Shown: positions 24,301 to 37,200 of the stretch, piece after piece
How the letters are laid out: the number at the start of each line of letters is the position of its first letter
Position numbering within the stretch: position 1 is the first letter of the stretch
DNA from: Lytechinus pictus
Taxonomy: Eukaryota > Echinodermata > Echinoidea > Temnopleuroida > Toxopneustidae
NCBI RefSeq assembly: GCF_037042905.1
Contig: NC_087261.1
Span: forward strand, 18,040,917 to 18,104,916
Length of the DNA: 64,000 bases
Reading direction: 5' to 3'
Notes under the pieces: generated by a model
Seen by the model: the letters and a program-made list of their open reading frames with translations, nothing else
Told to the model about the DNA's origin: nothing
Database searches by the model: none
Program-made: the position numbers and the translations under genes

Positions 24301-27300
24301 TAACAAATGTCACGCTCTCATTATGCTTATTATATTAATAACATTATTTTTCCATGAATTCATAATAATGCAATTGTCCACTTTTTCAGAATGGAATATC
24401 GACAAGTTTCATCTCACACCTAGGAAGAGGGATAGGAAGATGGTCATCATTTCCATATGATGACAAAATGCCCTTAGCATGTCCCGGTCCTAGGTTATAA
24501 TAATAATTCAAAAATATCAGCTCGTGTTTCGCGCTCGCATACTTCATTAAGTGCAATCCACATCCGCTCCATAATTTTCCTACAAAGTGCTTGAAATAAT
24601 TTTTACATTGATCAAATAGTTTCAGCTCGCGCTTCGCGTTCACATTTTGGATTTTCATGATAAAACAAAATTATTCAGAATGCCCAGAATCTAGGTCTAA
24701 ATCTAAAATACGCGCAACCATGTTTATTGAGATACGTAGCTTGTACCTTATTAAAAACGTGCTTAAATGATCCACTTTCACACATCCTTGTTGCATTGCC
24801 AATGGGAGGATCTCCATAGCATTAGTGATTACAATATTCAAATGCTGATAACTTTATTATTATTTGTCCGATTTTTCTCAAATTTTCGTTGATCTTTTCT
24901 TTGATTTTTCTGTTTTGACACAAGCCTACTTGTTCCAAAGGTTTCATTCCCCTTTAATGTAGGTAGATAACCATCCTTTTTTATGATTTACAAAACATAA
25001 ATAAATAATTTTTTAGATATGAAATCTCTTTTTTTTTTCGCTCGCACTTCGTGCTCGCATCAATTAGTTACATTTCCTTCATGATTTAAATTTTTAATTT
25101 TATTTATTTATTTTTTTTTTGCCTCCGACGAAGATTCTGCTAGGATCGAAAGCTTAGGCCCCTTTTTGACTTTCTAATTTACTCCATTGGCTCTCTTTTA
25201 TTAGATAAGCAGTTTTCAGCAGCTTCTTTTTGCCATTTAAAAAAGTGCTCAGAATCTCCATATTTTAGGTCGGCATGTCAAATATTTTCAGCTCGCAATT
25301 CGTGCTCGCATCATTGAATTGTTGAAATATGTATCGTTTTCATGGCTAACTGCAAACAGCCCTTCAAGGTTCCTTTTCGATCAGGCAAGAACGTATATTA
25401 AAAATTTATGCTTGCGTTTCGCGCTCGCAGTAATTATCTAGTTACATACGCATCATCATCAGGATTACAAACATTGCCTATAAAGTTCAATTTTCAGGAC
25501 AAAAAAAAATGAAAAAAAAAAAAAAAAAATGCTCGCCCTTCACTTTCGCACTATTTAAATGGGGAGTATGAGATTATTACATATTCATAAGAATACAGGT
25601 AAGAAGTGACTGTTAGGACTACCCCTTCAAAGAAACAAACAAAAATCAACTTTGAGCGGCCGATCGGCGAAATGTGGGTGGAAAAAAATCGCTACACCCC
25701 AATTGAAGAAAGCTGGATCCGCCAATTGATCTGGACCAGTTTGAAGTATTAAAATGCCTTTTGAAAAAAGATGTCAATTTTACTGTAGTTTTAAAAGGAA
25801 TACAATTGAGTTTTCTCTTTTAGTTGTTCGTCTTGTGTCTCGAGTGCATGGCCATGTGACTGGTGTGTTTATGACAACATGTGTACGCATGAGAGCAGCT
25901 CATGCCAGGACGGTGAAACAGTGGTGATTGGAGAAAATGTAAGCATTTTATGAAAACATAAGGCTACCTGGTAGCTTTTCACATTTGACCCCGGGATATG
26001 TTGTATCGAAAGAGGTTTAATGTAATACTTTAGCGAGTCGCTGAATGAAATACGATGTTTGAAACCATTGAAAATCAATAAAACTTATTACAAAAAAAAC
26101 GCTGAATAAAATTAATCTTAATTTTTTTCTTCTCCTTCCTAAAATTTACTTCATTTTTAATGAGAATTTTAATAGTTTTAATAATCAGAAATACTTTAAG
26201 ATTTATCTTTTAACTGTTGGTTTCATTCAAGTTACTTCAAACAAATTGATTTTAAAACTTAGAACGTAGATGTACCCTATTTGATTCATGCTTTTCAGAA
26301 TTGTAATAGTAAGTATCATGTTTACCATCTTTGATATATTAGTTACACTCATCATGATTTTATTGGCATTATCATATTCATTATTGTAATTGATCATCAT
26401 TGTATCGTAGTTCGTTATGATAATTATTTATACTATGTTTGCTTTGTTGCTGTTATTAGTAGTAATATTATCCGTTTGCAATCATAATACTTGGCTACTA
26501 CTACGACTACTACCAATACATTTATTATATTGTGGTCATTATGCCCAATCTCATCATGAATATTATCATTACCAGCATTACCCTTATGATTTAACATTTC
26601 ATATTTGAAATCATATAAAGCTCTCCATCTAAATTTGGTTAAGAAATGTCATAAGAATCACATAACTGATGATACCCGTTGAATTTCTTACTTTTAGAAT
26701 CCCACAGGTTCTGGAGATAAAGGTCAGGGTTACTGTCCTCAGCTGGTTGGTACATCAGAAACCTTCTTCATACCAGTTAATATTCCTTCAAGTTTCTCAC
26801 TAGTGGCAAAAAATTGCTTTCCAGAGCAAAATTTTTTTTTAATGATACATAGTCAAGTGATAAGCATTACCTTCTGTCTAATATGGTTAAGGTCTGTGGT
26901 GTTATTATTTACTATAATTACGAATTATCAATTAACTTTGTAACACATGTGAAAGGCCAAAAGACAAAAACAAATATTTTTTTTCTCTATAGTTTTATCC
27001 CATATCAGGTCCAATTAATGGCAATACAAGATTGGAAATCATCGGAACCGACCTAGGAGTGGCATTTAATGATGTACTAAATGTTACAATAGGAGACTTG
27101 GCGTGTAGCCTAGCTGACATGGATTCCTACTATCAACCAGGGCAGAGGTAATGGTGTCGTATCGGGAAGAGGGGGGGGGCAAGGCCCCTGCAGGGCCATG
27201 GATAATACATTTAATATTGTAGACAAATAAAAAGCGCTCGCCGTCATCTTCAGAAGTTAAAAGGTCTGCAATTTGTGATTTTAGAGCTCACCTCCGGTGC

Positions 27301-28177
27301 TATCATACCACTAGCAAATGGTCCAAGAAGACATGATTGTTTACATCAATTTATAAAATTGCATAATCATAATTATTTTGTGATATCTTTATTACATCAT
27401 ACTCCAAGAACATAGATAAGGATTATTTGTTGAAGATACCAGCTATGGACGTATTTAACTTAAATTTGTCTTGCGTATTCCTACAGTCTTCCTGGTACAT
27501 GTGGCATTTTTTTAGTATGCATTAAATATCATTCTTCCTCAATGTGTGCACGTAATTGGTTAATTGCCATTGTGCTTTTCATCTCTAATTCTTTTACTGA
27601 TTCATGATTTATTAAACATAGTATAAAAGAATTATACAATACTATTTGTCTTAGAACATATATCAGTTTCATTTGTAAATAAGTTATCAAATGACACACC
27701 GCCTCTCTTTTCAGTGTAAGTTGCCTAACTGGGTTATCTCACGCGGTAACATCAGGACACATCGCGATTAAGATATGGTCTGGTAGTGAGACTAGGACCG
27801 GAAACAGTATTGAAAAGTTCCACTATAGGGTTAGTGCATTTAAAGACACTATAATAATTTGTTCAGTACACTAATCATACTGAACGCTTTGATAAATTTT
27901 GTAAGTAAACTTTTCATTTTGTTTTACGAATTCACATATTGGGCAGTTATTAAAAACAATTCGATGGAGCTAAAAATGAAACATTAAATCAACTAGATTC
28001 ATAGAATTTCAATTTGATGATAAAGGTTTTTGTTTTCAATCACACAATACTTTAGAACAAGGTTAATATGTGCATTTTCTTTATTGCCCAATATCTACAA
28101 TTTTTTATCTAAGGTGCCGTGCAAAACTCCTCAATGAATTAAGGGAATGCCATACATGCTCACCCCCCTCCCCCCCC

Positions 28178-28208
<31 letters not shown>

Positions 28209-31200
28209 AAATTAATAAGGTATAATATTATGGGACGCCACTAGGGAATAATATCTACTAACTTATTTAACTGTGCATAAAGATGCAACATCACGTCGGT
28301 CACCTCCTACTGCTCCAACACAGTTGTTGACGCCCATTTTGTTTTGTTTGTTTCCAGTTCTTCCGAACTTCGTCGAAACAGAATTGTTCTCAACCGATTG
28401 ATAAATAAACCTCCACTTGTGTTTTTATAGGATCCCATGATCTCAGGGTTTAGCCCTAATGAGGGACAGGCAGCGGGAGGAACCCGAATCACAATTACAG
28501 GAATGTACCTCAACACAGGAAGAATCATCGAAGCTAGATTTGGAGAAGCACATTGCAATGATTTGTAAATAACCTTCATCTCTGTTCTTATTTTTAGTGT
28601 AACATAATACATATACATTTTAATTTCTAATACTATGCTTGGAATTGTGAATTATAATAGGATTTGTATCTTTTGACAAAAAAGAGAAAAACATGTGTTA
28701 AAAAAATGGGTATTCAATTGATGTGCACGCGTACATAATACATGTAACAATTGGATTGTAAGGAGCATGACCTCTTTAGATAGGCAGGGGCCCGTATTAA
28801 ACACAAAGCTTAGTAATGATCGTAAAACATTTTTCTACGATTGATTGCATTGACAAAAATGTGCAATCAATCGTTGAAATCAAGCGTACGACCAATCGCC
28901 AAACTATATGTTACGGGACCCTGATGATGTCATATCCCCACTTGTTCTTTTGTATTTTAGTATATGAAATTAGGTTTATTCAAAATTTGTCTACCAAGAA
29001 CTCAAACAATTGGATTGACAAGTAAAGTAATTAAGTGCCTTATTCATTTCTTGTGCAACTTATTACGTCTTAATGGAGCCACGTCATTTACACATTTATA
29101 AAAATATATATATATAATTAACAATCATGATTTCGTTTAATATCATTAAGAAAGGAAAGTGGGGATGTGACATCATCCGCCCACCTAATGAATATTCATG
29201 AAAACATGTTTAGAACTGTTTCACCAGAAAAAAATAAAATCTTTTTCTTTATTAGTTGTTCAACTTTGATCAAATTTTCGGAATTTGCTCTGTGAAGTGT
29301 ACTCTATTTATTAAGATATATACATATTCAGGCCGGAGCATCCGTTCAACTTGTAGGTAGATTGCACGCGAGAAATTGGCATGATGCAACGCAAATTGTT
29401 TCATCACGGACATACAGCAATTAATCAAGTACATCATATTGCATGAAATGATATTGCATTTGCATCACTAGCAGTATATTATTGATAAGGCTAATAAATA
29501 CAATCATATTATGAAGGTCAAACACTGATTTTTTTTTTTGGGGGGGGGGGGCTGATCATTAATAGGTGAAACTGTGCCTCTTCGCAATTTTGCGATGATG
29601 AGTTCGATCACTCACGAAACAAAGAAAAAACACGATACTATATCAAATGATATTCGACTAAGTAATAGTGATCTTTATATTTTTGCCTTCATAAAATCAA
29701 TTTCTCTCAGAAAACAATAATACACATTTATTAAGGACATATTATATAGATGGTAACGAAATATGGTGATCGAGCTCACTAAATACCTGCTACTTCCAAG
29801 GCAACAATTCATGAATGTATCATTTTTTTCAGGACCGTTCGTGATATGAGAGCGACCTGCATTACAAGCAGTATAACAATTAATGAAGAGACTTCATTGA
29901 TATTCATCATGTCGTTTGATGGAGTGGAAAGAATGTTTAGTGAATACAGCTTCACTTACAAGTTAAACCCAGTAATTATTGATATTGACAGATCCGAAGC
30001 AATTATGTCGTAAGTCCACTTTTCATCTTTTTTTCCAACAATTTGATGCTGACTCATTCGTCTTTTTCGACAATGAAACTGGTATGGAAAGCCAATTTGA
30101 TTACAGACGCGCGTCACGATTTTAAGACGAGGTATCGGTATGCCATTTATATTAATACGTCACTTTTTTATTTTCTGATACGTTATACCTAGTGCAAATA
30201 TTCATTTGATACGTAACGTTGTATTCTTATTGTAGTGTGATCTTTGGCGTCGGCGCAGAGGATTATCCTTTGTTCTTGGGGGGATCTATTGTGGCGTCCC
30301 TCCAAATGAAGAGCTCACTTGCAAAAGGGGTTAGGTCCATTTTTCATCAAATTATATATTTTTTTCTCAATGTATAGATTTTTAGTAGCTCTGTAAGATG
30401 ATACCAAATAAAAGTTGAAATTCCCATTAGAAAGTGATCTAAAATGGCAAAGAAAAATTATTTTTTTTCAAAAGGGGTTAGGTCCATTTCATTTTAGTTG
30501 CAAAAGGGGTTAGGTCCACACAGATTTTTTTTTGGAAAAGAATATTTACAAAAATATGAAGACAGGTGGACTTCTGTTATACCCAATTTTACGTTCTCTT
30601 GGTAGAGTATCACGAAAATTTAGTTTCGCATAAGAATATTGCAATATGGGAGAATAAAAAAAAAAAAAAATTCTTGGAGTGGACCTAACCCCTTTTGCAA
30701 ACAAACTATTCTGAAGAGCTCATTTGTCAAAAGGGGTTAGGTCCATTGTTCATAAATTTTTATTGTTTTCTGTCCCAAATCCTCTAAATTTTTAGTCGTT
30801 CTAATGAAAACAAAAGACATTGGAAATTCACATGAAAATATAAATAAAAGTGGCAAAAAAAATTACCTTTTTAGTCGTAATAGATTGGTTTCATGTTGTT
30901 TAGTTGCAAAAGGGGTCAGGACCACAATTGTGATTTTTAAAAGAATATATAGAAAAAAATGAGACAGGTAGATTTCTTTTATATATACCAAATTTTATGT
31001 TCACATGATAGGGTAGTATATCATGACAATTTAGTTTCTCATATGAGTATTGCAGTAAGTGAGAATTAAAAAACATGGTTTTTCTGGGAATGGTAAAAGT
31101 GGACCTAATCCCTTTTGCAACTAAACTCTTCAAATACAAAACTTAGGATTGCTCTGCTCCGACGCCCATGATCGTAACTGGTCTATTTTGTCATTTGATA

Positions 31201-34200
31201 CGTCATGAATTCGTTCACGCGCGTATTAACAGATTGGCTTTCCACAGATTAGGCGCCAAGTAGGCCTACACGATTGGGCCAACGTAGAACCTAATATAGT
31301 CTGTCATCGCAAAGCATGGTATATTGTATGCTGAAATGTATATATTATGAATGTTTTGATTTTGTATACGTATATTATCTGAAAAACTTGCATATTTGTT
31401 TTATAAAAGATATCCACTTGGATTAAATAAATTTTTTAGAGAATATTCTTGTTCTCTGAAGGAATTGTGGCACAGGCTGAATGCAAATATATCTGTATGA
31501 ACGATAAAGCATTTAGGGATATTATTCTCGTGTAGAACCGCCAAATGACTATTCCACTTTCGATCTTTTTTAATGTTTGTATGACATAGAGGAGGTCTTA
31601 ATATTGAAATAACAGGAGAACGTTTTGATCTGGTCCAAATCCCCAGGATCATTGTTACGTCACCAACAACTTGCGCATTTGAGGTAAGATACAATTTCTA
31701 AAGTCGCAGTTTGCTCATTTTCTGAGAATGCGAGTGAAAGTGATGTATAATTTGAACTGAAAGAATTTTAAGAACGTCGAATGATTGTCAACCTTTACTT
31801 TGGAGTAAAGGCCAAATTAGTTCCAAATCTAACCAGTCGTACGATTGCTGTGATGCCATTACGACTATGTTTTATCTTTGTATTCTAATAAGGATGTTAG
31901 CATAGTCAAAGATTTGAACATATGTACTCGTACGATAATTTGGAAAATTGCGCAGTAAAGATATTTCATGTCTCAATATTAGCATCAAATCCTACTTCCT
32001 TTTATTACAAAATTGTGTCGCAGACAAATCATAAGTTTTGCAGTGGCCTTAACATTATGTGTGTTTTGGTTGGTATGGGTATATGCGCGTTTGGGAGTGT
32101 GCGTGTATTTAGGCGAAGGAGCGTTAAAGGTTGGTGTTGTTTTCCATAATCGAATTTATCAATTTTGAATCAATATTATTTCTTAAATTATTTTGTTTCC
32201 GGTGCACTAGTCAGATGAGAAAGGCATAACTGAGGTTCAACACTAATCTGTAATCATAATAATCGTGCAAAACAGGCAAATGAAAATCAGTACTTAGAGG
32301 TTTGATTTTTGACAAGTGTCAGTTTATTCTATCTCTCCTGTTCATGCACTTCATTTTCATATCAAATCAGATGCAGCTGAATTCGATAGAAATAGAAGAC
32401 ACTGCAGTGTTAATTTAACACCAGGCCGGAATCTGTATATGACCACACCAGAGAGGTGTTGAAACAACACTTGTTTGAAATTAAATAGATGTTGTTTTAA
32501 CACTAATTGGTGTTGTATAAACGCCTATTTGGAATTAGTCCAAAATCAAACTGGTGTTGATTTAAAACTTCTCTGGTATGGTCAAATATAGATTCCGGAC
32601 TGGTGTTACATTTATACCCCGGTTTTTTTCAGTGCACGCATTTATTCCAGGTAGTAATCCTGCATAAAGTAAAGATTATAGGGCATTATGATTAACCTTG
32701 CATCATTTCTAAAAATATATATCAGCTTTGCAACGGAACAGACACTCTGCTGATATGCCCATCGCCAAAATTTCCTGACGATGTCGCCTCTACCGTAAGG
32801 AAAAGAGCACCTGACGTAATCACGTTTGTCGCAAATCTGACATTTGACTTCGATGGTTACATAATCAATGGCGGCTTGATAGAATACTACCCAGACCCAA
32901 TTTATGAAAGCTTCGGTGGACCAAACAGACTCTATGAAAGCAGTAACGGACGGCTCGAAATAACAGTAATTATATTCCCGTTTGCCTCACTCGTTCCGCT
33001 ATCTTGTTTTATCTCCTGGATAAGAATAAATGCATACAAAGAATAATTATCAAAAACCTTGTCCTTTTACCAGTTTTACATTTCAGTTTTCGATTTAAAT
33101 GCATATGAGTACTTTGTTAATTGTCATGAGTGAATGGTCTGTACCAGTGATACCTCAATAATTGAACCGAAAAACTAAAGAATAATTGAATTAAAAAGCA
33201 TCTTTAACTTTCAGTTTTAATTATTTATTCATTATATTTATCAAATTATTCATGCATTTATTTCTTATAACTTTTATTTGAAAAAAAAAATCATCTTTAA
33301 TATGAAATGATGCTCATGACTGACAACTGAGCGAATAGTTCTCTCTCTGAAATTTCGAAACCCGTTTATTGTTTTGTACATCATCCTTTCCATGACATGC
33401 CTTGATAAGACCATGGACTACTCTGAGTAGTAGGTCCATGATGAGATTAACTTCTTCTTCTTCTTATGTTGGTTTGAGTGGCGATTAGTCATATTTGACT
33501 ATTGTCGCCATTGACTCTATTAATAAAAAATCTCACTTCTCACATAATGATATTATTACCAATATGATGTATACATATATGAAATATTTTTCTTGTGTAT
33601 CCTTTTAATATGAAAAAGGATAATTATGGTATGTACAAAAGTTTGCCGTAACTCTTGTCAAAATGGCATATAAACAAATCTTCACCAAAAACAAACCGCT
33701 ATCTTCAGCTTAGTTCCAACTAGTTGTGCTTGCCCTGCCCTTTCAAAGATGCAATCATGCCGGTCAGCACGGTACATTGTGCCGATCTGAATACAACTGA
33801 ATGTATTTTTACAGCTACTGTATCTTCAATGTAAAAAAAGGAATTAAATTTTTTATCATAATTGCATGAATATTGACGAATATGCAGTTTTTTCTCTTTA
33901 TCCAGGGATTTAATTTAGATCTGGGAAGTAGAAAGGATGATATTCAGATTCTACTTGGACCAAGCAGTGTATGTGATGTGGATTATCTTTAAACCGATGT
34001 TGTTGGATGCCAGCTACCCGAAGAGAGACCCCTCGCAGGTGATGAGAATGGAACACGCAGTGAAGGAACCACGAGGAACTTACCAGCAGTGACGGTAATT
34101 CAAGTCTTAACATTTGTTTGTTTGGGGACAGTGCTCTACACAAAACGAGCACATGGTGGATCTTCATCCATTTGTGACCAGTCACTCCCAAACCAACAAT

Positions 34201-37200
34201 AATTCACCAAGGAGAGATTTCTGGGTAAATAACCAAAATACTAATTTTCCCTTTTTTAGCTACAAAAATATCTTTATCAGAAAGAATAATTGATCTTCCT
34301 TCAGACTGTCATCATTCTATATAAGTTGTAAAGTTGAATGAAAAAAAAAGGTTTCATTTGACACCAGTCTTTGCAGACTGCTCGATTTTTTTTTTACTAA
34401 ATTGCACAGTAAGCAAATCTCATGCTTGAGTGATTACAAACTTCAGACCTTGTTTTCTCTTATATTTTTTTCAACTCGTTATTGTGATGGTTATTCCTGA
34501 TAAAGCTTGACAAGTTATGCACCTTGTTCGAGCTTGGATCTACTACCTTTTCAAGATAAAAAACCATTTGTACATCACTTCAGGCGACTTCATGGTCTAG
34601 GGGTGGCTGATTACATGTATATGCATTTAGATTTCAATTTCTTTAGTCACAATATGAACGAAACCATCCCGAATGTTATATTAACATTTGAGTGTCTCGA
34701 TTGTTATGTACAAGGGTGTGTACGGTGTATGACGCGCACGAGAAAGTGTAAAGGCTATATGGGTAAAGGTGAAAATTAGAATGCGTGAGCTTACGCGCAT
34801 CAGCAATAGGGTGTAGGTGTGAGTGTTTGTGTGTTGTTTGGGCTGGGTATATACGTGTGAGTAATATGGTTTTGCGTGTGTTTGTGGCTGTGGGTGTTAT
34901 GTGTGCTGATGTGTCGTTGCGTTTGTAGGTGTGTGCTAGTGGGCAAAACACCGTCAGAGTACTTACTCTGGATAGACAAAGTTTGGAAGCTTTGAATCGG
35001 TTTTATCGCACGAAACTTGTGGCTTACTTGGCATGGTCAATTATTTCAATTATGTTCTATAGGTATTACACGGAAACCTGAAGTTCTATCCGGGATTTGT
35101 TTCAGCGTGGCCTACGGAAGGAAACCCGTTGATAGCTACCGTAATACCCACTGTTATTGTATTGCTCATCTTCATCACCATACCTACAATTATTCTAGCC
35201 TGTTGGTATAGGAAGAAACGGCTTGAAGTGAAACGTGCCAAGGAAGAAGTAGCCATGGTTCGAATGAACATCCTGAAAAGAGTTCGCGAAGGTATTTAGG
35301 GCGTTTTCACTTTCAGTCAATATGTTGCATTTTCCCGTTTGACTAGTCCACGGAGGGAACAATGTATTGCATATGAATTTAAAACAAAAATAAGTACCTG
35401 ATGCATGGGATGTAAGAAAAATAGGGGAGGTAAATTCATTTTATTATGATATTCATTGATATACATTCTTATCTCTCTTGAAGTATTTCGATCCATCAAG
35501 TTTATATAATACTTTACTTTTTGACCAATATAAAATTTATTTAGAACAACAATTCGAATGGAATACGCTTATTTCATTTATAGAATCGGGCATGTCTTAC
35601 AGTTCAAATTGACAGCAATATAATGAGACTCGTTTGAAATATATGTTCACCTTCGATCGACTAATTCCTTTGTCTTATGATCAGTCTCTAGTACAAGTTT
35701 AGATATGACGGATGCTGATAACAGAGTTCAGTATCAAGGAGTTCGTTTTGTGGGGAATGTCCAGTATGTGACACTGATGATGTTTGCCGGGCTAGGTGTT
35801 CACCCAGAAACATCAGATCCAGAGGTATCAATCTATTATTTTCTTTAAATTCTGGTTATCTTGTCTCTCTTTTTTGTTTTGTTTGTTTAAAGGGATTCAA
35901 ATTAATAGTACAACAATAATAATATCATTAATAATAATAAAAATAATAATAACAATTATAAATCAAACAATTCATCCAATATAATACAGTGTAAACCGTA
36001 TTGCCCATTCATCGAATACAAGTACATGATCTTGCGGCATACTCCATAGCAAAACAATATAATTTATGTGAAATATGTTTATTCAAATATGAAATCACCG
36101 ATGTAGGTCTCATTGCCAATGATAGGATCGTAATAGCTTTAGTGATCTGGATATCCAAATGCTCCTGACTTTCACTCATTATTATTCACTCATTCTTCCT
36201 CCATTCATTGGTCTAGTTTTTTAAGAGATTTTTTCTCTCTTTCCTATGAAACCAACTGGTTTAAAATCCCTTTGAATCCTACAAAAATTGATATATTCAA
36301 TATGCTCACTTTATGTCCCAGTACATGGAAGACTTTATGGAGCATTCAGTTATCGTATTCTACCGAATGCTAAAAAAGAAGGAGAGAATGATAGAGTTCG
36401 TCAGGCAATTGGAAACGAAGAAGACTGGACAAGGTCAAGAAAGGTACGACGGATTTTTTTTTCTGAAAGTACGTTATGAAAATTAATAACCATAATTAAT
36501 GAATTGACAGCAGTATGATGTCCCGTTGAATTAAGAGGTTGTTTATCATGTTTATGTTTTTCAGTAATTTGTCATGAAAAATAAGAAGAAAAAAAGAAGA
36601 GAAAACAAAAGCAACGCGGTAGTCAGACCCCATTCGTGAACTCCGCGATTATAACGTTTACTTTTAAACTAATAATAGTAATACTGTAGGTCTATAGCGC
36701 ATTTCAGACCTGCAGGACTTTACATAAATAATATTATACAATATAATAAATTACTTAAAATTACACTTAAACTGAACATCAACATTAATCAAATACATAT
36801 ATGGCACAAGTATAAGGAATTATCTAATTGAATGCTTCATTGAAGATAAATGTTTTAAGTTGGGATTTGAAAAGTCCAGGATTTTGTGATCGGAGATCAC
36901 TGGGTAGGGAATTCCAAAGGGCGCTATAGGAGAAGGACCTTTCACCCTGCGTCTTATTTCTTTGTCTATGTACTTAAAGGAGCTGTTGGGTTGATGATCA
37001 TAGTGTCCTTGAGGGCGTGTATGGAGAAATGAGTTCAGAGATATTTCGAGGCAAGACCGTGGACAGCATTAAATGTTATTACAAGGACTTTGAAACGAAT
37101 TCGTGATTAAATGGGTAGCCAGTGAAGTTCTTTGAGTATTGGTATGATGTGGTTGTGTTTTTTTGATCTGGTGACAAGTCTTGCGGCTGAATATTGGATT

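Larger units (their letters stand above)
21985..25823. other. Intron 5 (3.8 kb), mostly repeat
   Basis: Filled with two blocks of CGCTCGCG-box repeat DNA (about 22275-23240 and 23567-25729) and an arm of a foldback family near 24785-24960. Confidence 0.8.

Noticed and set aside
22275-25735. CRISPR-like spacing of the CGCTCGCG boxes
   Set aside because: Eukaryotic context, variable spacing, diverged spacers, transposon-like ends and no cas genes.
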